DNA from: Bacillus subtilis subsp. subtilis
GTDB lineage: Bacteria; Pseudomonadota; Gammaproteobacteria; Xanthomonadales; Xanthomonadaceae
Reading direction: 5' to 3'
Assembly (NCBI GenBank): GCA_021733645.1
Contig: JAHREJ010000004.1
Location: forward strand, 62,001-126,000
DNA: 64,000 bases
Positions within the stretch are counted from its first letter, which is position 1, and every line of letters begins with the position of its first letter. The notes under the pieces were generated by a model. That model saw nothing but the letters and a program-made list of their open reading frames with translations. It was not told the DNA's origin and made no database searches. Shown here one piece after another: positions 42,645 through 52,508 of this stretch. The translations under genes and the position numbers were made by a program.

Positions 42645-44954
42645 ATGATCGCCACGCCCAATGCATTGGGGCAGCCGGGTCGCAACCCGGCGCTGTTGAA
42701 GCTTGCCCGCGAGTCCGCGCTGCCTGCGTTGACCGAGTCATTCGCGATCGTGCTGGCACGCTTTGACGACGTGTTGTTCGACCGTGCCGGCACTGCCGGC
42801 GCGTCGCAGCTGCTGTTCCTGGATGGCATGCGTGAACTGCGCCGCCGCCGCGAGGACATCGTGGCCGGCTTCCGCACCCACCTGGCCCAGGCCTGGGAGG
42901 CGCTGGAGCGTGGCGAGCCGGCGTCGGCCGAGGCCACCCTGGCCGGGCAGATCGAGGACGGCCTCAGCCTGGTGCCCGAGCACGTGCTGGAATCGCGGCT
43001 GGCCGTGCGCAATTTCGCCACCGTGCTGCTGCGCGACTGGAAACCGGTGCTGGCGCGGCTGGACCGCCGCCTGGGATGGATCGCCGGCGGCCTGGAGCTC
43101 AATGCCGACAGCAACCCGATCAGCCCCGAGCACATCGGCGTGGCCATCCACGAGGCGTTTGCCGACTGCGAACTGGCACCGGAAGTGCGGCTGGTCCTGA
43201 TCAAGCTGTGCGAGCGCGACCTGCACGCGCCGATCGGCAAGCGTTACGAAGCGCTGGACGAACAACTGGCTGCGGCCGGGGTGATGCCGCAGATGGCCGC
43301 GCCGCGGCGTCCGGCGCCGCGCCCGCCCAGCCCGCGCCATGAACTGGATGCGCTGGTCGATGCGCTGGACCCGGAGGTCCTGGGGGCCAATGACGATGCC
43401 GCCGCCCCGGCCTGGGCGCGGCGTTTCGCCGATCGCTGGGCCGAAAGCCGCGGGCGCATGCAGTCGGCGGGGCCCGGCCACGCCGGCGGCGATCCCGGCG
43501 AGAGCCTCAGCGGCAACCAGGGCATGCTGCTGGAAGCCCTGCACGAACTGCTGCAACAAACCCGGCACGTGCGCGAGGACGCCACCTCGGCGGCCAGCGT
43601 GGCGGTGGGGCAGCAGCGCCCACTCAGCCAGCGCGAGATGATGTCGGTGCTGTCGCTGCTGCAGGCCACCCCCAGTGCCACCCTGCGCGCGGCCATCGGT
43701 GAAGACGGCGAGTCGCTGGCCCAGCGCCTGAAGAGTGAAGTGCTGTCCGGGGCCACCCGGCTGGGCGTGGACCCGTCGCAGGCCCGCCTGGATCCGCAGG
43801 ACGAGGACGCCATCGATCTGGTCGGCATGCTGTTTGACGTGATGCTGGACGAGCGCGACCTGGAAGGCCGTTCGCGCGAGCTGATCGGGCGCCTGGTGGT
43901 GCCGTTCGTCAAGGTGGCCATGCTCGACCGCCGCATGTTCGTGCAGAAGACCCACCCCGCGCGCAAGCTGCTCAATTCGCTGGCCGAAGCCTGCGAAGGC
44001 AATACCGGCGAAAGCCAGGCCGAGCGCGTGCTGATGGGCAAGGTCGAGGAAATCATCGAGCGGCTGGTGGCCGAGTTCAACGAGAACCTGGCGATCTTCC
44101 TGACCCTGGAGGAAGAGTTCCGCGACTTCCTCGCCCAGCATCGGCGCCGCATCGAAATCGCCGAACGGCGTGCTGCTGAAACCCAGCGTGGCCAGGAAAA
44201 ACTGGAAATGGCACGCAGCCGCTCGGCCGCCGAGCTGGATCGGCGCATCGCCGATGCGACCCTGCCGCAGGCCATTGGCGAATTCCTGCGCCAGCCCTGG
44301 CAGCACCATCTGACCCTGACCGTGCTGCGCGAAGGCGAAGACGGGGCCTCGGTGGGCGAGGCGCTGGCGCTGGCTGACGGCCTGCTCGAAGAAGTGGCCG
44401 AGGCGCGCCGCCAGATCGTCGGCAAGCCGTGGCTGCAGGCGTGGCATCCGGCCTTGCGCAAGGTGTTTGCCAGTGTCGGGGTGCATGCCGATGCCGCGAC
44501 CGGCGCCATCGATACCCTGCACGACACCCTGCAGGCCATCGCCGAATCGCGCCCGGAGCTGGAACGCGCGTTGCCCGAGCTGCCGCAGGTGGCACTGCCA
44601 ACCCCGCCCGCGCAGGAAAGTGCGGCGGTGGAGCTGGGTGCCAAGGTGGACGTGACCGATTTCGACAATGCCGATGCCGACCGTTTCCGCGGCCTGGAGA
44701 TCGGCACCTGGCTGGACTTCGTCGACAAGGATGGCAAGGTGCAGGCGGGCAAGCTGTCCTGGGTGAGCCCGATCTCCCAGCGCCTGCTGTTCGTCAACCG
44801 CCGCGGCGTGCGCTTCTGCGTGGCCTCGCCGGAAGAGCTGGCGGTGATGGTGCGGCTGGGGCGCCTGCGCGCGCATATCGACGATGGTGCCTTTGACAGT
44901 GCCATGCAGGGCGTGATCGACCGCCTGGACACCAAGAACGCCACCGTCCACTAA
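42645..44954 (+). CDS. DUF1631 family protein with PilZ-like C-terminus
   Basis: 769-residue cytoplasmic protein of the DUF1631 family. The N-terminal 200 residues are helical (SALPALTESFAIVLARFDDV). The middle carries QREMMSVLSLLQATP and RKLLNSLAEACEGNTGESQ, typical of the family, then a long basic coiled-coil region. Near the C-terminus, FRGLEIGTWLDF, KLSWVSPISQRLLFVNRRG resembles the PilZ-type beta-barrel found in these proteins, though a clear RxxxR c-di-GMP motif is not obvious. ATG at 42645 starts the conserved part. Function unknown; family members have been linked to c-di-GMP processes. Confidence 0.82.
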   Translation: MIATPNALGQPGRNPALLKLARESALPALTESFAIVLARFDDVLFDRAGTAGASQLLFLDGMRELRRRREDIVAGFRTHLAQAWEALERGEPASAEATLAGQIEDGLSLVPEHVLESRLAVRNFATVLLRDWKPVLARLDRRLGWIAGGLELNADSNPISPEHIGVAIHEAFADCELAPEVRLVLIKLCERDLHAPIGKRYEALDEQLAAAGVMPQMAAPRRPAPRPPSPRHELDALVDALDPEVLGANDDAAAPAWARRFADRWAESRGRMQSAGPGHAGGDPGESLSGNQGMLLEALHELLQQTRHVREDATSAASVAVGQQRPLSQREMMSVLSLLQATPSATLRAAIGEDGESLAQRLKSEVLSGATRLGVDPSQARLDPQDEDAIDLVGMLFDVMLDERDLEGRSRELIGRLVVPFVKVAMLDRRMFVQKTHPARKLLNSLAEACEGNTGESQAERVLMGKVEEIIERLVAEFNENLAIFLTLEEEFRDFLAQHRRRIEIAERRAAETQRGQEKLEMARSRSAAELDRRIADATLPQAIGEFLRQPWQHHLTLTVLREGEDGASVGEALALADGLLEEVAEARRQIVGKPWLQAWHPALRKVFASVGVHADAATGAIDTLHDTLQAIAESRPELERALPELPQVALPTPPAQESAAVELGAKVDVTDFDNADADRFRGLEIGTWLDFVDKDGKVQAGKLSWVSPISQRLLFVNRRGVRFCVASPEELAVMVRLGRLRAHIDDGAFDSAMQGVIDRLDTKNATVH

Positions 44955-45069
44955 CCTGGGCCGGGCGCTGCCCGGCGGCAGGTCGCGCACCGCCGCAGGA
45001 TGGTTTCCTGCCCAAACCGAATCGGTAGGTTACGATCCCCCCACAATCCGCTGATCGTCGGGGACAGGC

Positions 45070-46155
45070 ATGGCTGTCGAGGTAGTGGTGGTAAAGGAAC
45101 GCGCGCCGGGGGAACGGCGCGTGGCGATGACGCCGGAAACGGCGCGCAAACTGGCCGCGCTCGGCGCGACGGTGTGGTTCGAACCCGGTGCCGGACAGGC
45201 CGCGGGGTTTCCCGATCAAGCCTATCTCGAGGTCGGCGCGCAGCCGGCCGATGACGCGCGCGTGGCGTCGGCCGATATCGTGCTGTGCGTGCAGCCGCCA
45301 GACGCGGCGCGGCTGGGCCAGCTCAAACCCGGTGCCAGCCTGGTGGGCATGCTGCACCCGCAGGCCGATGCCGAACGCGCCGGCCTGATCCAGTCGCGCG
45401 GGCTGCAGGCCTTCCCGCTGGAGCGTCTGCCGCGCACCACCCGCGCGCAGTCCATGGATGTGCTCAGTTCACAGGCCGGCATGGCCGGTTACAAGGCCAC
45501 CCTGATCGCCGCGCAGCTGGCGCCGCGCTTTTTCCCGATGCTGACCACCGCCGCCGGCACCATCCGCCCGTCGCGGGTCCTCATCGTGGGCGCCGGCGTG
45601 GCCGGCCTGCAGGCCATTGCCACCGCACGCCGGCTGGGCGCGCAGGTGGAAGGGTTCGACGTGCGCCCGGAGACCCGCGAGCAGATCGAATCGCTGGGTG
45701 GCAAGTTCCTCGACCTGGGCGTGAGCGCGGTAGGCGAGGGCGGCTATGCGCGACCGCTGACCGATGACGAGCGCGCCGAACAGCAGCGGCGGCTGGGCGA
45801 GCACCTGCGCCTGGTGGATGTGGTGATCTGCACAGCGGCCGTGCCGGGGCGTCCGGCGCCGAAGATCGTCAGTACCGCGATGGTGCGCGGCATGAAACCG
45901 GGCAGCGTGATCGTGGACCTGGCTGCGGAAACCGGCGGCAACTGCGAGGCGACCGAACCGGGTCGAACCATCGAACTGGACGGTGTCACCGTTGACGGCC
46001 CGCTCAACCTGGCCAGCCTCGGCGCAGTGCACGCCAGCGAGATGTACGCGCGCAACCTGTACAACTTCGTCGCGCTGTTCCTCAAGGACGGGGCGATCGG
46101 GTTCGACTGGGAGGATGAACTGCTGGCCAAGACCCGGTGGGTCGCCGGCAGCTGA
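45070..46155 (+). CDS. pntA: Transhydrogenase alpha subunit, NAD-binding part (PntAA)
   Basis: 361-residue soluble NAD(H)-binding domain I of the proton-translocating NAD(P) transhydrogenase. KERAPGERRVAMTPETARKL starts it; AQSMDVLSSQAGMAGYKA is the RQD-loop region, and VLIVGAGVAGLQAIATARRL is the NAD fold. The membrane part of the alpha subunit is absent and is encoded by the gene at 47753. This three-gene form is common in alpha- and some gammaproteobacteria. Unusually, an antisense three-gene block separates it from its partners. Confidence 0.93.
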   Translation: MAVEVVVVKERAPGERRVAMTPETARKLAALGATVWFEPGAGQAAGFPDQAYLEVGAQPADDARVASADIVLCVQPPDAARLGQLKPGASLVGMLHPQADAERAGLIQSRGLQAFPLERLPRTTRAQSMDVLSSQAGMAGYKATLIAAQLAPRFFPMLTTAAGTIRPSRVLIVGAGVAGLQAIATARRLGAQVEGFDVRPETREQIESLGGKFLDLGVSAVGEGGYARPLTDDERAEQQRRLGEHLRLVDVVICTAAVPGRPAPKIVSTAMVRGMKPGSVIVDLAAETGGNCEATEPGRTIELDGVTVDGPLNLASLGAVHASEMYARNLYNFVALFLKDGAIGFDWEDELLAKTRWVAGS

Positions 46156-46293
46156 CGCACGGCAGTCACGCGGGGCGTGGCGCTACGCCCGGGGCATTGC
46201 ACATGCCCGCCGCCGCGCGTGCGATCCCGCATCGGCCCTGCCCATGCGTGACCGACGCGGCCCCGACACCCTGCCGACACCGCGGCACCGACC

Positions 46294-46719
46294 TTACCGC
46301 TTCGGCGGTGGCAGGTCCTTGACCGGATTGGCTTTCAACCAGTCCTGGCGTTGCTCGGGGGTCATTTTCGCCCAGCGCTCGCGCAATGCATCGCGCTGGG
46401 CGGGGTTGAGCTCGCGCATCTGCGCGAACAGCGCACGGGCCTGCTCGCGCTGTTCGGGGTTCATGTTCTCGAAACGATGGCGTCCGCGCCGGGCCAGCTC
46501 GCGCTGTTCGGGGGTCATGGTCTGCCAGCGCTGGCCGTGCTGCAGCATGCGCTCGCGCTGCGGTGGCGGAGCATCGTTCCAGCGGTCGCGCACCGGCGCG
46601 ATCAGCGCTTCGCGCTGCTGCGGGGTCAGCCGTTCCCAGTCGGGCAGCGTCGGGCTCTGTGCCCCGCTGGCCGCACTCGCCGACAGCAGCGCCAAGGCCA
46701 GGATCAGTCGCGGTGTCAT
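46294..46719 (-). CDS. DUF3106 domain protein (exported)
   Basis: 141-residue periplasmic protein. Signal peptide 1-20 (ending ASG), then repeated helices with the pattern TPQQREALIAPVRDRWNDA, MTPEQRELARRG, MNPEQREQARALFAQMRELN and MTPEQRQDWLKANP. This is the DUF3106 repeat, similar to Spy/CpxP-type LTxxQ motifs that bind unfolded periplasmic proteins. ATG at 46719 has GGAG upstream. Third gene of the sigma/anti-sigma operon, suggesting envelope-stress control. Confidence 0.8.
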   Translation of the reverse strand: MTPRLILALALLSASAASGAQSPTLPDWERLTPQQREALIAPVRDRWNDAPPPQRERMLQHGQRWQTMTPEQRELARRGRHRFENMNPEQREQARALFAQMRELNPAQRDALRERWAKMTPEQRQDWLKANPVKDLPPPKR

Positions 46720-46721
46720 GT

Positions 46722-47063
46722 TCACTCCATTGCCAGGTCGGTCGTGCCCAGCCACACGTACAGGTCGGGATTCTCGTCGAGCATATCGCTGCTGTCATCC
46801 ACCGTGGCGGTGGCCGCCACGCGCGGCAGCGACGGCGTGCCGGGCGGGTTGGCGGTAAAACTGTAGCCCAGCGCCAGCGCGGCCACCGCCGAGCAGGCGG
46901 TGGCCATCCACCAGCCGTGCGTACGGCTGCGGCGTGGCACGGCGGCCTGGCGGGCGCTGCGCAACCGGGCCAGGGTGGCCGGCGACAGCTGCTCCAGGGC
47001 CTGCGCGTGCCATGCGCGCAGGGCGGCGTCATCGTGGACGGTAGGGGCGACGGGGCGGCTCAC
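46722..47063 (-). CDS. Single-pass membrane protein, probable anti-sigma factor
   Basis: 113-residue protein with a cytoplasmic N-terminus of about 50 residues (HAQALEQLSPATLARLRSAR), one membrane helix (WMATACSAVAALALGYSFTA) and a short periplasmic tail. Its size, topology and position directly after a sigma factor gene (ATG overlaps the sigma stop by four bases) fit an anti-sigma factor, but no zinc-binding HxxxCxxC is present. The assignment is by context. Confidence 0.65.
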   Translation of the reverse strand: MSRPVAPTVHDDAALRAWHAQALEQLSPATLARLRSARQAAVPRRSRTHGWWMATACSAVAALALGYSFTANPPGTPSLPRVAATATVDDSSDMLDENPDLYVWLGTTDLAME

Positions 47064-47623
47064 AGTTCGATCTCCAGTTGCTGCTGCAGCGCCTGGCGGG
47101 CGCGCGAAAGATGGGTTTTGACCGCGCCTTCGCTGCAGCCCATCGCCTTGGCGGTGGTGGCACCGTCGAGCTGCTGCAGGACGCGCAGGGTGAAGGCTTC
47201 GCGCTGCCGCGCGGGCAGTTCGCGCAGCGCCAGCACCAGTTGCGTGTACTGCTCGCGCTGTTCGTGCGCCTGCGCCGGGCCCGGCGCGTGGTCGGCCCAG
47301 TCGATGTCATGCTCGCTGCCCGCCTCGTCGCTGCTGCGCCAGAAGCGCAGGCGGAAACCGCGCCGCCGCTGCAGGTCGACCACTCGCCGGCGCAGGATGC
47401 TCCAGAACAGGGGCGCCCATTCGGCGGCCGGTTTGTCGCGGTAGGACAGCATCCGCAGCATGCTGTCCTGCACCGCATCCAGCGCGTCGTCACGCTGGCG
47501 CAGGCCGGCCTCGGCAAAGCGGAACGCCCGCGGCCCGATCCCGGCCAGGAACACATCCAGCGACACCGGCAGCGCGGCATCGGCCTCGGTGGGCAGCGAC
47601 GGTAGGGTGGGGCTCACCAGCAC
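47060..47623 (-). CDS. ECF-type RNA polymerase sigma factor
   Basis: 187-residue sigma-70 family protein with region 2 (DDALDAVQDSMLRMLSYRD, FWSILRRRVVDLQRRRG) and region 4 (LRELPARQREAFTLRVL, GCSEGAVKTHLSRARQAL) and no region 1 or 3. It starts with a non-ATG codon: GTG at 47623, or the GTG two codons inside. It is the first gene of a minus-strand operon (sigma, membrane protein, DUF3106) placed inside the transhydrogenase locus. Confidence 0.87.
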   Translation of the reverse strand: MLVSPTLPSLPTEADAALPVSLDVFLAGIGPRAFRFAEAGLRQRDDALDAVQDSMLRMLSYRDKPAAEWAPLFWSILRRRVVDLQRRRGFRLRFWRSSDEAGSEHDIDWADHAPGPAQAHEQREQYTQLVLALRELPARQREAFTLRVLQQLDGATTAKAMGCSEGAVKTHLSRARQALQQQLEIEL

Positions 47624-47752
47624 AGGGTAGCGCTCGCGCAGGGGGATACGGTGACAACGCGCCAGGGCGGCCTGGGTTGACCGACCGCCAGAATGGTTCA
47701 GCGCATGGTTATGATGCAGGGGACGGGATCACCGCCTGGGAGACACACTGCA

Positions 47753-48057
47753 ATGAGCGACGGGTTCGTGGCGTTGTACATCTTCATGCTGGCTGCCATC
47801 GCCGGCCATGTGATCATTTCACGGGTGCCGGTGATCCTGCATACCCCTTTGATGTCCGGGTCCAACTTCATCCACGGCATCGTGCTGATCGGGGCGATGG
47901 TGGTACTGGGCCACGCGCAGACCCCGCTGGAGAAGATCATCGGCTTCATCGCCGTGGTGCTGGGCGCGGGCAACGCGGCTGGCGGCTACGTGGTCACCGA
48001 ACGCATGCTGGACATGTTCAAGCCCAGCACCCGGCGCAGTGACGGGGAGAAGACCCC

Positions 48058-48061
<4 letters not shown>
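47753..48061 (+). CDS. Transhydrogenase alpha subunit, membrane part (PntAB)
   Basis: 102-residue membrane subunit (three helices) of the proton-translocating transhydrogenase. FVALYIFMLAAIAGHVIISR, TPLMSGSNFIHGIVLIGAMV and AVVLGAGNAAGGYVVTERML match the C-terminal part of PntA. ATG at 47753 has GGGAG upstream. Its stop overlaps the pntB start codon. The NAD-binding partner lies 1.6 kb upstream. Confidence 0.92.
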
Positions 48062-49512
<1,451 letters not shown>

Positions 49513-49527
49513 CGCCGCCCGGACCAG

Positions 49528-49743
49528 GTAGAGCCGAGCCATGCTCGGCTGCCTTTCGTTCCGGCGCCATGAATCCCTGATGGCCCCCGCCCCATACGCG
49601 GTTGCCGAGCATGGCTCGGCACTACCGTGGATCGAGTAGAGCCGAGCCATGCTCGGCTGCCTTTCGTTCCGGCGCCATGAATCCCTGATGGCCCCGCCCC
49701 GTACGCGGTTGCCGAGCATGGCTCGGCACTACCGTCGATCGAG
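49528..49743. repeat. Tandem duplication of a 108-bp block bearing two inverted GTAG repeats
   Basis: Copy 1 spans 49528-49635 and copy 2 spans 49636-49743, differing by a one-base deletion in a C run and two substitutions. Each copy begins with GTAGAGCCGAGCCATGCTCGGC and ends with GCCGAGCATGGCTCGGCACTAC, two outward GTAG repeats in inverted orientation around a 50-base spacer. Confidence 0.85.
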
Positions 49744-49762
49744 GAGTCTCAGATCGGCACGA

Positions 49763-50182
49763 TCATTTTGCCACCCACCAGCCCACCACCAGCGCCACCC
49801 CCAGCCACAGCCATTCGGCTGCGCCGTTGGCCAGGCCGATCAGGGTCCAGGCCATGAACGGGCCCATGCGCAACGATGAATCCCACGGATTGAGCCCCAT
49901 CGACCCGCCCAGGTAGGCCGACGCGATGCCCCAGTTGGCGGCCAGCGCCACCAGCAGGGTGGCCAGCAGCGTTACCGCCACCCGTGCCGGCCCGGCCCGG
50001 AAGGTCCCCAGGCGCAGCATGAAGGCGATATCCAACGCCGCCAACACCGCCATCCAGCCGGCCTGACGGCCACTGAGCAGTGCGATGAACAACCAGGCCA
50101 GGGTGGCCGTGACAACACCAAGCAGCAACATCGGGGGCCAGAGCCAGTGGCGGCTCCGGACAGGCACGGACGTGGGCGACAT
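49763..50182 (-). CDS. Small integral membrane protein, unknown
   Basis: 139-residue protein with four predicted membrane helices (WLWPPMLLLGVVTATLAWLF, then GWMAVLAALDIAFML, VAVTLLATLLVALAANWGIA, and a C-terminal WLWLGVALVVGWWVA). No family is recognised. ATG at 50182 is supported by AGGAAG; the frame to 50380 is not. It is divergent from sufT and sits directly after the duplicated repeat block. Confidence 0.68.
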   Translation of the reverse strand: MSPTSVPVRSRHWLWPPMLLLGVVTATLAWLFIALLSGRQAGWMAVLAALDIAFMLRLGTFRAGPARVAVTLLATLLVALAANWGIASAYLGGSMGLNPWDSSLRMGPFMAWTLIGLANGAAEWLWLGVALVVGWWVAK

Positions 50183-50300
50183 GCAATCTTCCTGTAAGTC
50201 CCCACAGGATACCGGCTTGCGGGGTGACCGGCGCGTGGCCGGCCGCTGGGCTAAAATGTCCGCCTTGCGGGAATTGGCCGCGACCCCCATATCGATCCAC

Positions 50301-50852
50301 ATGTATTCCCGTAGCAGTGAACCTGTCCACTTCGAACGCGACTGCGAGGCCGTCATGGTCCCGCAGGGCGAAACGGTCACGCTGCCCGCTGGCAGCTATG
50401 GCTACATCACCCAGGCCCTGGGTGGCAGCTATACCGTATTTGTCGAAGGCAATCTGTTCCGCATCGCCGGCAAGGACGGCGACGCCATCGGCAAGGAACC
50501 GCCGCCGGCGCTGGAGCTTCCCGACAACGCTTCCGATGAGGAAGTCGAAAAACTGGTGTGGCAGCAGCTGCGCACCTGCTTCGACCCCGAGATTCCCTTC
50601 AACATCGTCGACCTGGGCCTGGTCTACGAGGTGGATCTCAAGCACCTGGACGATGGCCAGCGCGAGGTCGATGTCACCATGACCCTCACCGCGCCCGGCT
50701 GCGGCATGGGCGATATCCTCGTTGACGACGTGCGCAGCAAGCTGGAAATGATTCCGACGGTGGCCCAGGCCGACGTCGAGCTGGTGTTCGACCCGCCGTG
50801 GGGCCGCCACATGATGTCCGAGGCCGCCCGGCTCGAAACCGGCATGTTGTAA
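50301..50852 (+). CDS. sufT: Fe-S cluster assembly protein SufT (DUF59)
   Basis: 183-residue protein with an N-terminal segment (MYSRSSEPVHFERDCEAVMV) and a C-terminal DUF59/MIP18 domain: EKLVWQQLRTCFDPEIPFNI, VDLGLVYEVDL and TLTAPGCGMGDILVDD. It assists iron-sulfur cluster maturation. ATG at 50256 would add 15 residues (MSALRELAA...) and cannot be excluded; neither start has a strong ribosome site. No other suf genes are in the window. Confidence 0.85.
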   Translation: MYSRSSEPVHFERDCEAVMVPQGETVTLPAGSYGYITQALGGSYTVFVEGNLFRIAGKDGDAIGKEPPPALELPDNASDEEVEKLVWQQLRTCFDPEIPFNIVDLGLVYEVDLKHLDDGQREVDVTMTLTAPGCGMGDILVDDVRSKLEMIPTVAQADVELVFDPPWGRHMMSEAARLETGML

Positions 50853-50909
50853 CCGCCCACCGCCAGCAGGCGCCACGGCGTTCCCCGTAACCAGAACAGG
50901 AAATATCCG

Positions 50910-52007
50910 GTGTCCCAGTCTTCTGTGAGCTTCAAGACCACCCGTTCCGCCCAGCCGCGCAGCAGCGAGGAGCGTGAGCGCATCCTGGCCGCGCCCGGTT
51001 TTGGTCTGCACTTCACCGACCACATGGTGGAAGTGCGCTGGGACAAGGACACCGGATGGCACGATGCCAGCGTGCGCCCGTACGGCCCGCTGCAGCTGGA
51101 CCCGGCCGCCGCCGTGCTGCATTACGGCCAGGAAATCTTCGAAGGCATCAAGGCTTACCGGCATGCCGACGGCTCGATCTGGACCTTCCGCCCCGATGCC
51201 AACGGCCGCCGCCTGCAGCGCTCGGCGCAGCGTCTGGCGCTGCCGGAACTGCCGGTGGACATCTTCGTCGAATCGCTCAAGCAGATGATCGCCGTGGACG
51301 CCAGCTGGGTGCCGTCGGCCGACGAATCCAGCCTGTATTTCCGCCCGTTCATGATCGGCGATGAAGCCTTCCTCGGCGTGCGCGGCGCGCACAAGGCCGG
51401 CTACTACGTGATCGCCAGCCCGGCCGGCCCGTACTTCGCCAAGGGCGTGGCCCCGGTGTCGATCTGGCTGTCCACCGAATACGCACGTGCGGCCAAGGGT
51501 GGCACCGGTGCGGCCAAGTGTGGGGGCAACTACGCCGCTTCGCTGCTGCCGCAGCAGAAGGCGCAGGCGCAGGGTTGCTCGCAGGTGCTGTTCCTGGACC
51601 CGGTGGAAGGCAAGTACCTGGAAGAACTGGGCGGCATGAACGTGTTCCTGGTCTACAAGGACGGCACCCTGGTGACCCCGGCGCTGTCGGGCAGCATCCT
51701 GGAAGGCATCACCCGCGAGAGCATCCTGCAGCTGGCCCGCGACCGTGGCATGAAGGTCGAAGAGCGCAAGGTCACCATCGAGGAGTGGAAGCAGGGCGTG
51801 ACCTCCGGCGAGATCGCCGAAGTGTTCGCCTGCGGTACCGCTGCGGTGGTCACCCCGATCGGCCAGCTCAAGGGCGAGGGCTTCTCGGTGGGCGACCTCA
51901 ACGCGCCAGCCGGTGAAGTGACCCTGTCGCTGCGCAAGGAGCTGACCGACATCCAGTACGGCCGTCTGCCGGACCGCCACGGTTGGCTGGTGCGCCTGGA
52001 CGCGTAA
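50910..52007 (+). CDS. ilvE: Branched-chain amino acid aminotransferase
   Basis: 365-residue PLP-dependent fold-type IV aminotransferase interconverting Val, Leu and Ile with their keto acids. YGQEIFEGIKAYR and the PLP lysine in GGTGAAKCGGNYAASLLPQQ, with EVFACGTAAVVTPI, identify the longer IlvE2 branch (about 360 residues, not the 309 of E. coli). Start is GTG with AGGA upstream. A strong terminator follows. Confidence 0.94.
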   Translation: MSQSSVSFKTTRSAQPRSSEERERILAAPGFGLHFTDHMVEVRWDKDTGWHDASVRPYGPLQLDPAAAVLHYGQEIFEGIKAYRHADGSIWTFRPDANGRRLQRSAQRLALPELPVDIFVESLKQMIAVDASWVPSADESSLYFRPFMIGDEAFLGVRGAHKAGYYVIASPAGPYFAKGVAPVSIWLSTEYARAAKGGTGAAKCGGNYAASLLPQQKAQAQGCSQVLFLDPVEGKYLEELGGMNVFLVYKDGTLVTPALSGSILEGITRESILQLARDRGMKVEERKVTIEEWKQGVTSGEIAEVFACGTAAVVTPIGQLKGEGFSVGDLNAPAGEVTLSLRKELTDIQYGRLPDRHGWLVRLDA

Positions 52008-52036
52008 GCGCTGCAGGGAGCGCGCGACACCTGGAA

Positions 52037-52064
52037 AACCCGCCTGGCGACAGGCGGGTTTTTT
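52037..52064 (+). terminator. Rho-independent terminator after ilvE
   Basis: Perfect 10-bp stem AACCCGCCTG-GCGA-CAGGCGGGTT followed by TTTTTT to 52064, 30 bases after the ilvE stop codon. Confidence 0.88.
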
Positions 52065-52508
52065 GTTGCCTGCGACGCGCCCGGCCCTGGCCGGCGGCGG
52101 GCCTGTGCTTGCAGGCCCGCGGCGTTGCGCGAAGGGCCGCTGGCGCTGTTGTCCAGCGGTGGCAACCCGGCGCAGGCCCCGTTGCGCAAGGCTTGTCCGG
52201 ATTTTTGCGAGGCAGACAGCCAAAACGGACATCGCATGACGCTTGGTGACCCGTAGCGCGACGCAAAGTTCCTTCACTTTCACAAACCTTCGACACAGGA
52301 AGTCTCAGATCCGACATTTCATGTCGCTGAAGTGCGGCTGAAACATTGTTGAACGGGCAGTCACCCACTAGCGTCGCGATGGGCGGTTTGATTCAGGGGA
52401 CCGATCCAACAACCGGGACCGATCCGCGCCATCGCTTACAACAGCCCCCGGGTCGGGACTGGACATTCAGCCGCGATCGCGGCATCCACTGTCTGAAAGG
52501 GAAATCCG
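52065..52508. promoter_or_regulatory. Leader region of the S8 protease gene
   Basis: 444 bases without a gene. The half nearest the gene is less GC-rich and contains a dyad CGACAT-TTC-ATGTCG (52312-52326), an 11-bp direct repeat GGGACCGATCC at 52397-52407 and 52415-52425 (18-base period), and AAAGGG before the protease ATG. It probably holds the promoter and its control sites; no consensus -35/-10 pair is clear. Confidence 0.5.

Noticed and set aside
49528..49743. CRISPR-like array
   Set aside because: There are only two copies, about 108 bases long and adjacent without variable spacers, and no cas genes.
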